Assembly: GCF_037893015.1 (NCBI RefSeq)
Contig: NC_133661.1
Coordinates: forward strand, 181,824,508-181,888,507
Direction of reading: 5' to 3'
Source of the DNA: Macrotis lagotis
Lineage: Eukaryota > Chordata > Mammalia > Peramelemorphia > Peramelidae
Length of the DNA stretch: 64,000 nt
In this document: in pieces, positions 55,342 through 64,000 of the stretch
Position numbering within the stretch: position 1 is the stretch's first letter
Layout: every line of letters begins with the position of its first letter
Position numbers and translations under genes: made by a program
The notes under the pieces: model-generated
Databases searched by the model: none
Seen by the model: the letters and a program-made list of their open reading frames with translations, nothing else
What the model was told of the DNA's origin: nothing

Positions 55342-58300
55342 ATGGTGCTGCCCTCGCTGAAGCTGCAGGAGCTGATCCAGGAGATCCGCGGGGCCAAGAC
55401 TCAGGCCCAGGAGCGGGAGGTCATCCAGAAGGAGTGCGCCCACATCCGGGCCGCCTTCCGCGAGGCCGGCGCCCCCCAGCGCCACCGCCAGCTGGCCAAG
55501 CTGCTCTACGTCCACATGCTGGGCTACCCCGCCCACTTTGGACAGGTACCTGGGCCAGGCCCGGGCCCCGGGCAGGGCCGCCCACCCCCGGCAGGAGCCG
55601 CCCACCCCCGGGCAGGGCCGCCCACCCCGAGCAGGGCCGCCCACCCCCGGCGGGACCGCCCACCCCCGGGCAGGGCCGCCCACCCCGAGCAGGGCCGCCC
55701 ACCCCCGGGCAGGACCGCCCACCCCCGGGCAGGGCCGCCCACCCCGAGCAGGGCCGCCCACCCCGCCCACCCCCGGGCAGGGCCGCCCACCCCGAGCAGG
55801 GCCGCCCACCCCGAGCAGGGCCGCCCACCCCCGGCGGGACCGCCCACCCCGGGCAGGAGCCGCCCGCCCCCGGGCAGGGCCGCCCACCCCCGGCCCAGGC
55901 CCAGAAGCCAGGCCGATGCAGGCTAAGGCCGGGCCGGCTTGTCCTGCACCTCAGAGTGCTCCGTGGACAGTTCTGCGCCCCCTCATAGCTACAATGAAAC
56001 CATTGCTTTTAGAGCCCGCTAGAGGTAGGCTGCTGTAGTGTTGAAGGCAGCCTGTCTTACCTGCAAAATTGTATTTCCTGCTCATCTTTCAGCCAGTCAG
56101 GTTTTATAAAACCACGGTATTGTGAGAAGAAAAATAAATTTAAAAACTCCCTCCAAAATCCCCGATGATTTGGGAGTGCTCAACTCTGGCCCCTCCTGCA
56201 GCTCAGACCCCAAGATTTCCCATGAATTCCTATTTACTCACAGCCTCAACTTTGGGGGTTGGGGGTCCAGCGGGTCAAGCCAACCAGGATTAACCCCTCA
56301 GCTCAGCTCACACCTTCCCGAGACTCTCCTTCTCTGGCCCTGTACACACAGACACACTCAGGAAGGATAGGCCATTTCAGCTGAGACCCATCCCTAGAAT
56401 TACCTACAGTTTATCTCCTCTGTACGTCTCAAAAATCTTCTCCTTTCACATATATAAACACACACCAATAAATGTCTCTCAGTCTTCTAAGATTATAAAA
56501 TGGTGCTAAACTATCCCAGACAATGTAAATTAGATGGTTTTTAAAGGCCTCTCCTAAGCCTAAATCCTGGAACCCAAGATTTATAGCTAGTGAAACTTTT
56601 TTTTTATTTCATTTCCTGCCCCATTTTGGCCTTATGCCACTTTCCCTATATTGGATAGACACCCCCAAGGGTGAATTTGTTTTTTTTTAAACATGTCAAA
56701 ATTTATTAATATTCTTTGAATACATTCAAATATAATTTCAGAAGAATGGAATACTAATATTTTCCCTCCCAGGGTTCCAGTGAGTTTAGAAATGTTTCTT
56801 CCAAGGGTTAATTTGGATGTTGGGGAGGGAGATGTGGAGAGGTTTCACTATCTCTAGTCCCTCTCACTCTTCCTTCTGGTCTACAGCCTCTCCTATATTC
56901 CTATAGATGGAATGCCTGAAGTTGATCGCCTCACCCAGATTCACAGACAAAAGGGTGGGCTACCTGGGGGCAATGCTGCTGCTGGATGAGAGGCAGGATG
57001 CCCACCTGCTCATAACCAACAGCATTAAAAAGTAAGGGCATTGGGGAAAATGAAATACATTGGGGAGTTTGGAGGATGCTCAAAACCTTGACAGGGGAGG
57101 TGGATCCAAAAAGGCAGAGATGGGAGACATCTAACAAACCTGCTTCTTGGTATGGGAGGAAAGAACTCAACTCCTAGGACATGCCCCAATCTTGGCAACC
57201 CCTGCAGTGACCTGAACCAAGGGACCCAGCCAGTGCAGGGCTTGGCACTGTGTACTCTAAGCACCATGGGCTCAGCAGAGATGTGCCGGGACCTGGCCAA
57301 TGAGGTGGAGAGGCTGCTGGTGAGGCCCAGTCCTTACATTAGAAAGAAGGTAAGTAGGGACCCATTTACCTTCAAGAAATTCTTCCTTAGAACTCTATCC
57401 CAGGGCAGCTAGGTGGCACAGTGGATAGAGCACCAGCCCTGGAAGTCAGGAGGACCTGAGTTCAAATCCAACCTCAGACACTTAATAATTACCTAGCTGT
57501 GTGGCCTTGGTCAAGCCACTTAACCCACATTGCCTTGAAAAACAACAAAAAGAACTCTATCCCTTCCTGCTCCCAAATCTGGGCTTTATGTTGCTGTGCC
57601 CCTATTATGGCTGTCTTCTAGCCTAGGTGCCCCTCTTTCCTCCCCTCTCCCCACCCAGGCAGTACTGGCTGCAGTGCACATGATCCGGAAGGTCCCTGAG
57701 CTCTCAGACATCTTTCTCCCACCCTGTATCCAGCTGCTGCATGAACGCCACCATGGTAAGAACTCCTTAGCCCAGGGAGCTCCTTTCATCCTGTTAATAG
57801 GATCATCTGAATCTGCCACCCTTCCTTCCTACTCTGTTTTGTCTTCTTTTTCAACTCTGGATATGGGTCACAGAAGAGCAATTTCTATGACACAACCCAG
57901 AGTATGGAAGTGAAAGGTGAGGGTAAAACAGGGTAACAGGATGGATTTGGAATAGGCTTTCTTCTGACTCCATTGACTTAATTTCCTTCCCTCCCTTCTC
58001 TCCTCCTCGAAACCAGGCATCCTGATGGGAACAATCACACTGATCACAGTGCTATGTGAGCAAAACCCTGCTGCCCTCACACATTTTCAACAGGTGGGTC
58101 AAGAAAGTCAGGAGACACGTAAGGGAAAAAAGTACAAAGTAGTGATAGAATGGGGTTTGATTAGAAGAATACAGGATCCTCATGTCCCATATAACACTCT
58201 GTTCTCATCCCCAGGTGGTACCCCAGCTGGTGCAGATCCTTCGGACCCTGGTGACGTCAGGCTATTCAGCAGAGCATAGTGTGGCTGGTGTCAGTGACCC

Positions 58301-61300
58301 TTTCCTGCAGGTGTAGACCCGACTCTAGCAACCTAATCCCTCTCCCCTGTCCTTAGCTAATACTACCACACTGAAAAGTGTGGTTCTGGGCAAATTGCTG
58401 AAACAAAAAAGTTAGGCTCCAACAGCCTCAATGCACTCTGCTCAGAATTCCAAGGACAAGCAATTCTAGGATCCTAAGTCTTCTAGGTCCTTTGAACACT
58501 GAAGGAGAGAATGACTAGTTACCTCACTGTGCTCTCTTCAATGCTCAATTCTGCTTAATCCTTTTGACTCTATACCCTATAGCCCTCTTTTACTCACCCA
58601 ATCTCCTTGGATTCCTCCACCCCAAGGTTCAGGTATTGAGACTACTTCGGATCCTAGGCCGAAACCATGAAGAGAGCAGTGAGGCCATGAATGACATGTT
58701 AGCCCAGGTCAGTTTGGTGTGGGTTGGGGTAGGTGGGAACCTGAGTCAGGGATGATGCTGACTTCAAGTTCACCCACTCAGGTGGCCACCAACACAGACA
58801 CAAGCCGGAATGCTGGCAATGCAGTCTTATATGAAACAGTACTCACCATTGTGGACATTCGTTCTGCCTCTGGCCTTCGGGTACTGGCTGGTACTCCCCT
58901 CTTCCTACCATTATGCTTGTTGCTCCTTTTACTCCCCACCCCTAGGATTGTCAGAGATACCACTATGCAATCCTAGACATTACAGATACCATCCCCCAGA
59001 CATCATGTTAGCCATTTTCTAAACTCTGGCGGGCTTTACCTTTACCTACTTGCACTCTCCAGTCCCTCCATGTCTCAGGCAGTAGCATCACCCTCTCCCT
59101 CCCTCCCCCCTGCCCCAGGTTCTTGCTGTCAACATCCTTGGCCGCTTCCTGCTCAACAGTGACAAGAATATCAGGTAATAAACACCTGATCACCTCAGGC
59201 TGTACAACTTGCACCTGGTCTTCTCCCCATCTCTCAGCTTCCATTCAGGGTCATGCTGCCCATTAGTACCTACTCCTCACCACTGTGCTCTAGTGGCAAA
59301 GGGATGGGTTTGGGGATGGTGTCTCTGAAAATGAGTGATAGAAGTCAGTTCCAAGAAAGTATGAGAGTTGTTCCCTCCTCTACCCTCACCCCTCAGGTAT
59401 GTGGCCTTGACCTCCCTGCTTCGACTGGTACAGTCTGATCACAGCGCTGTGCAGAGGCATCGGCCCACAGTGGTAGAGTGTCTGAGGGAGTCGGATGCCA
59501 CTCTGAGTCGGTGAGTGGAGCTTGGGGAAGAAGGATTAGGCAGAGGAGAACCTTGTAACTGAGAGGTCACATCTTGGGGAGATCAGGAGGAGGCCAGGAG
59601 AGGGAAGAGGTCAGGAAATAGCTAGTAACAGAAGCAAGAGTTGGGGACCCTGATTTGTTTGTTTAAGCATTTCCCTTTTATTCCCGTAGGCGAGCACTAG
59701 AACTGAGCTTGGCTCTGGTGAACAGTTCTAATATTCGGTCCATGACCCAGGAGCTACAAGGTTTCCTGGAATCCTGCCCTGTAGATCTTCGGGCAGACTG
59801 TGCATCAGGCATCCTGCTGGCTGCAGAGAGGTGAGAAGGGCTCAGGTTGAGGGGGAAGCAGGAGAAGCTCCCTCCAATAATCCTCTCCTTGGGTAGGCCA
59901 TGCAAAGAATAACCCTATTCTGTTCTTGGCCCCCTAGGTTTGCCCCAACCAAGCGCTGGCATATAGATACCATAATGCAAGTACTGACCATGGTAAGAAC
60001 AGTGGGCTGGAGGGGAAGGGAGATAAGACTGGGACAAAGAGGTAATCTCAAAGGAAAAAGTTTAGATGCTGTGCTAACTTAATGACTTATCTTCTCCCCT
60101 TTGCTTCTGTAGGCAGGGGCCCATGTGCGAGATGACGCAGTGGCAAATTTAACTCAATTGATTGGAGGGGCAGAGGAACTTCACTCTTACTCTGTACATC
60201 GGCTCTATAGTGCTCTGGCTGCAGACATTTCCCAGGTAACCCCTTTCCTCACCCTATCCCCTTCCTTAAGACTATCTGGTTATTTCCTTGGGCCAGTCAT
60301 TGAGCATATACTCTCTTGCCCCATCTTTTATCCATACCCTCAGTGGGTGAATAAATAAATAAATGAGTGAAAAAGCCTTTATTGAATGCTTTCCAAGCAC
60401 TGAAAATACCAACAGAAAATCCAGGCACCCCAACCTCTAATAAAGATAATACATATAGAAGGTTTCTCAACAAGCTAGATTGTAAGACCCAGAGTTTTAC
60501 AGGGTTCTAGAGTAAAGAAAGGCAGATAGTAAAATCCAACTGACTCCCTAAATATCTTCATCCCCTCAAAGAGCAGAATGTAAACTTGAAGGGAAAAGCC
60601 TTAATTTAGTCTAACTTCCCCCCCCCCTCACTTTCCAGATGAGGAAAGGGAAGACTAGAGGTTAAATAATTTCCCAGAGCCTAAGATTTGAACTCACAGC
60701 TTTTGATTACAATCCACTGCCCTTTTCACCACACCTATGCCAGCGCCCACCTCAATAGAATGGATGAGTCATTGACTTTTTCCTCAAGAGAAACTGCCCT
60801 TACCCTTGAGAGCAGCACCACCTCCCCTGTGTCCCAAGGCCTTCCATTTATTTAAACATTGCAACTCTCCCTCTTGACCACTAGAGGCCAGTGGAAGTTC
60901 AGGGGAAAGGGCTGTCACTTCACTGTGGTAGAACTTAAGGCTGACCCTAAAGACCCTAATCACCATTTGTCCTAAGAACGCTACTCTCACTTTCTCTGCT
61001 CAAGTGATCCTGAGTCCCAGAGTCTCAACTGTGGAGCTAAGGGCCAGGAGAAGGAGAGTAACCCAGAGGGTGATCCGATCCTGTCCTCTCTTTTCTCTGC
61101 AGCAACCCCTGGTACAAGTAGCTGCCTGGTGTATTGGGGAATATGGGGACCTTTTGCTGTCTGGGATGTGTGAGGATACTGAGCCCCTGCAGGTGAGGCT
61201 GAACAGAGAGGATTTAGGAAGTGAGAAGTGCTTACTGGGGTGAAGTGCTTCAGGGACTTCTTCTGTTCTCTCATACAGGTTCAGGAAGAGGAAGTACTGG

Positions 61301-63233
61301 CACTTCTAGAGAGGGTGTTGCAATCCCACCTGTCCTTGCCGGCTACCAGGGCTTATGCCCTCACCGCCCTTATGAAACTCAGCACCAGGCTCCAAGGAGA
61401 CAATAAGTGAGAAAGGGGCCTCCAGCATTCTTCTAGGTTTCCACTAGGCCCTACCCTTCTTTTTTGGGCCTTCTCTTGAAAGTTGGCTGACAAGAATCCT
61501 ATAACCTCCCTAAGGCAGCCTTTCCCTCCCCTCTCACTTCCTGGACTGAAGGACAGGGCAGGGTGGGTGATTACTACAATTTTAGCCACACTAACTCCCA
61601 CCCCATCTCTCTTTTCCACACTGCCCACCATGTGCTCCAGTCGAATCCGACAAATAGTGTCCATCTATGGAAGTTGCTTGGATATAGAGCTACAACAGAG
61701 GGCCGTGGAATACAATGCTCTGTTCCGGAAGTATGACCATATGAGGTGCGATATGGCAGAGTTCCCTCTGCCATGCTCCCCAATATCCTTTTAACGATGA
61801 AAATGCCTTATCACCCATAAAGTCTTTCCCAACGCTTCTGCTGTGCTCTTCCCAACAAATTTTGTGTAATAGTTCTCAGGGGGCCCTTCTGGATAGCAGT
61901 TCTCTGAATGCAAAGACAATATGGATACATAAAGTAAAACAGGCATTCTTGTTTTCTAGCAACTATGACTATTTTCACTAAGTTACCCTCTCAACTCTCT
62001 ATACCATTAGTCCAAAAGAAAGGAGATAGCCATAGACAGTCCTGGGAGTCAGGATGCCTGGGTTGTGTCCCCTTCAGATCAGCAATCTTGGAGAAGATGC
62101 CTCTTGCAGAACATGGTGGACCCCAAGAAGATGAGCCAGGAGAAGACAAAGAAGAGCCTTGTAGTCCAAACAAAGAAGTCCAGTCCCCCAGTGAGCCCCC
62201 GGTGAGGAGACTGGAAGTACTAGAGCCAAGAGAATTTTAGCTATTTCCCCCACCCCATGCTGATCCTTTTCCTTGGCCTCCCTCAGACTTCAAATCTTTT
62301 AGATCTCTTGGATCTTCTGGATGGTGCCAGTGGGGATACCCAGCCATCTCCTGCTTTAGATCTAACCCCAGGAGATTCTTTATTACATCTATTGGATCTT
62401 CCTTCCAATACCCCCTCCCTAGGTAAGTTATTAAGTTATTAGCCCAGAGGGAACATTGACATGACATGAAGGTGTACAGTCCCACACAACTATGTAGCAG
62501 GATTTATCTGGAGCTTCCAGAATTCTTTCTCTCTCCCTTGAACTTCTCAACTTTGCATAGCCATTCCAAGCTGCTAAGGCTGAGTTCCTTTCTATAATCC
62601 TACTCTAGTACCCATTCCAGGTCTGAAGGTGTTTGACCGAGAAGGACTACAGATGACTCTGTCCTTTATTCGTCCTCCTGAGACCCCTGTCCTGCTTCTG
62701 ATCACTGCAACTACCATCAACACTTCCAAAAGTGATGTTACCCACTTTGTGTGTCAGGCTGCCGTGCCCAAGGTTAATACTAGACTGGATTTTAATGACA
62801 GAGTTAAGAGTTTATAGTAAAGGGGACAGAGTGGGTCCGGGGGGGGGGTGGCATGTGGGGAAGTAGGCATGGCTGCATGAACAGTCCCTGCTGAAACTTA
62901 AAGATCTGCCTTACCTTGCTTTCCCCCCATTCCATGGCCAGAGCTTCCAGCTGCAGCTGCAGGTGCCCAGTGGAGACATTGTTCCAGCCCAGGGAGGCCC
63001 TCCTATTACACAGGTCCTCAAAGTCCTGAATCCCAATAAGGTGAGAGCCAGGAACCCTGATGGTTAAGAGTAGCCACGGAGAATCAGAGCAAAAGGAGCC
63101 AGTTACCATCCCTTTGTTGTTTTCTCCCTAGGCCCCTTTGCGCATGAGACTGCGACTCACATACGACCACTCTGGAAAATCGGTGCAGGAGATCATTGAG
63201 GTGAAGGACTTCCCCCCAGACACATGGCAGTGA
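55342..63233 (+). CDS. AP1G2: AP-1 complex subunit gamma-like 2 (gamma-2 adaptin)
   Basis: 21 coding exons: 55342-55545, 56907-57031, 57208-57349, 57659-57755, 58017-58093, 58215-58310, 58627-58707, 58782-58880, 59119-59174, 59397-59510, 59690-59830, 59938-59992, 60113-60235, 61103-61192, 61279-61406, 61641-61745, 62078-62201, 62287-62422, 62609-62772, 62942-63040, 63132-63233. All borders are GT-AG and phases agree. They give 785 codons, the length I recall for human AP1G2. Gamma-2 adaptin is a large subunit of AP-1-type clathrin adaptors at trans-Golgi and endosomes. Residues 1 to about 590 form the helical adaptin trunk ([16 protein letters not shown] start; [31 protein letters not shown]). 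The short acidic hinge carries the clathrin-box-like [11 protein letters not shown]. Residues about 665-785 form the gamma-ear, which recruits accessory proteins. The start has a strong context (A at -3, G at +4). No defect is seen. Confidence 0.97.
55574..55897 (+). repeat. GC-rich minisatellite in AP1G2 intron 1
   Basis: About 16 units of 17-22 bp based on GGGCCGCCCACCCCGAGCA, with variants ending CCCCCGGGCA or CCCCCGGCGGGA. Long stop-free frames in several phases here are by-products of the repeat. Confidence 0.92.
55898..56906 (+). other. rest of AP1G2 intron 1
   Basis: Base composition falls from CpG-rich to AT-rich. No nested gene or clear repeat seen, apart from an AT-rich stretch near 56,690-56,760. 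Confidence 0.5.
57402..57550 (+). mobile_element. WSINE1-like SINE in AP1G2 intron 3
   Basis: Full-length, same strand as the gene. TSD AGAACTCTATCCC at 57,389-57,401 and 57,551-57,563. It lies about 50 bp past exon 3 and 108 bp before exon 4. Confidence 0.93.
60236..61102 (+). other. AP1G2 intron 13, with MIR scraps
   Basis: Holds an MIR-type core at about 60,640-60,730 ('gatgaggaaagggaagacta', 'tttgaactcacagctttt') and possibly another near 60,370. Otherwise unremarkable. Confidence 0.5.
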
Positions 63234-63430
63234 TGGGATATGCTTCCTTAATCTGAATACCCCTAGACCACCTGGGAGTCCTTTGGCTTGAAGTCACTAT
63301 TCTCAAGGGCTACCAGTAGGTGGCACTCTGCTTCCATGATTCCCTACTGCAGAGACATTGGGATATTGGGGGGGGGCTTACATCTCCCCCTGACGATGAA
63401 GGATTGCAATAAACTTGGAGTAAGAAAGCC
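63234..63430 (+). other. AP1G2: AP1G2 3' UTR
   Basis: Short 3' UTR from the stop TGA (63,231-63,233) to just beyond the AATAAA at 63,408-63,413. Confidence 0.75.
63408..63413 (+). terminator. AP1G2: AATAAA polyadenylation signal, AP1G2
   Basis: Canonical hexamer 175 bp after the stop codon, in 'gattgcaataaacttggag'. Confidence 0.8.
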
Positions 63431-63860
63431 ATGTCTAAGTCTGTGCTAGGGACAAAGCCCTTGGAAACAACAGAGAGCAAGGAATGGCATCTCTCAAGAA
63501 CAAGTTTTCTACCCCCAAGCCTTGGGGAAGAGGACATAAAAAAGAGATTTTCTTTGCAACCCCCTCCCCGCCCCCACTACAGGGCAGAAATTAGCCTCAA
63601 AAATTCACACAAGACCCAATCTACCATCATGGGTCAAAGGAGGACACAACTACCAGTGACATCAGAATACTGGCTTTTTTGACAGAACCTCCCACCTCTT
63701 TCCCCTCACCAATACTCCCCCTACCCCAGCCAGGGAAATCCCTACTGCTTGCCCTCATCTCTAACTCAGCTGTAAGGCGGTTAGGAGCCGCTGGCAGAAT
63801 CAATGGCATCGACCACGGGGGGGCCGGCGAGGGATTTTCCTGTGCTTAACTACTGATCAC
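63431..63860. other. intergenic, nothing recognised
   Basis: The human neighbour beyond AP1G2 is THTPA in the opposite direction. No THTPA coding sequence was recognised here, though an untranslated end could be present. Confidence 0.4.
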
Positions 63861-64000
63861 GGCTAAGTGGAAATCCTATAAACACGAGCGGAAATCAATG
63901 GAGGCTGCTTAGCGGCTGGGGGAGAGGGGCAGCCCACAGATTGCATCTGACGGATGAAGGAAAGGAGGTGAGCAGGGAGGAGGTAGTGGGGTAGGTGAGA
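63860..64000 (+). promoter_or_regulatory. possible TATA promoter with first-exon donor
   Basis: TATAAA near 63,878 ('aatcctataaacacgagcg') is followed about 90 bp later by a good donor (aaggag|gtgagc, near 63,968). The sequence around it is GC-richer than its left neighbour. No coding potential was recognised. It could be chance. Confidence 0.25.

Noticed and set aside
54598-56038. Very long open frames on both strands (up to about 430 codons), rich in Gly, Pro, Ala and Arg
   Set aside because: They run through the CpG island, AP1G2 exon 1 and the minisatellite. GC-rich repeats have few stops, and the true exon 1 frame is set by the conserved AP1G2 sequence.
63431-63860. THTPA, expected next to AP1G2 from the human map
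   Set aside because: No thiamine-triphosphatase coding sequence was recognised on the minus strand. The gene probably lies beyond the window.

Overview
The window reads as marsupial nuclear DNA, probably an Australian marsupial and perhaps a dasyuromorph; that assignment is inference. It rests on about 17 copies of a tRNA-derived SINE of the WSINE1 kind, several with perfect target-site duplications (TSDs), plus marsupial-type LINE-1, L2, RTE-derived and MIR/THER-type repeats around two clearly mammalian genes. No bacterial, CRISPR or operon-like structure is present.

Positions 1 to about 43,800 are intergenic and hold almost only transposon debris. The best-preserved part is a nested stack at 8,424-19,633. 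An old full-length LINE-1 there is bounded by a 12-bp TSD. Its ORF1 is split by a younger 3.2-kb element (9,932-13,126) with a perfect 16-bp TSD. That younger element carries a LINE-1 promoter end and an open 335-codon ORF1, but no ORF2. Its 3' half holds three antisense SINE-like modules and it ends in a poly-A tail, so it looks like a half-LINE (HAL1-type) composite retrotransposon. The same host LINE-1 also took a 1.07-kb solo LTR with a 6-bp TSD and three SINEs. A fossil of Ty3/Gypsy-type pol lies at about 4,380-5,260. The rest is many LINE-1 pieces on both strands, L2 3' ends, MIR-type SINEs and microsatellites.

Positions from about 44,600 to 63,430 hold two genes on the plus strand, in the neighbour arrangement known from human 14q11.2. 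JPH4 (junctophilin-4) has five coding exons between 45,600 and 52,398 and encodes 628 residues. Its MORN repeats bind plasma membrane and its C-terminal anchor sits in the ER. AP1G2 (AP-1 adaptor gamma-2) has 21 coding exons between 55,342 and 63,233 and encodes 785 residues, with adaptin trunk, clathrin-box hinge and gamma-ear. Every exon joins in phase with GT-AG borders. A GC-rich CpG-type promoter with NRF1 and Sp1 motifs lies between the two genes, and a GC-rich minisatellite fills much of AP1G2 intron 1. The two proteins act in different processes (ER-plasma membrane junctions and clathrin vesicle traffic) and share only position and direction.

The last 0.5 kb holds no recognised gene, only a possible TATA-type promoter and splice donor.
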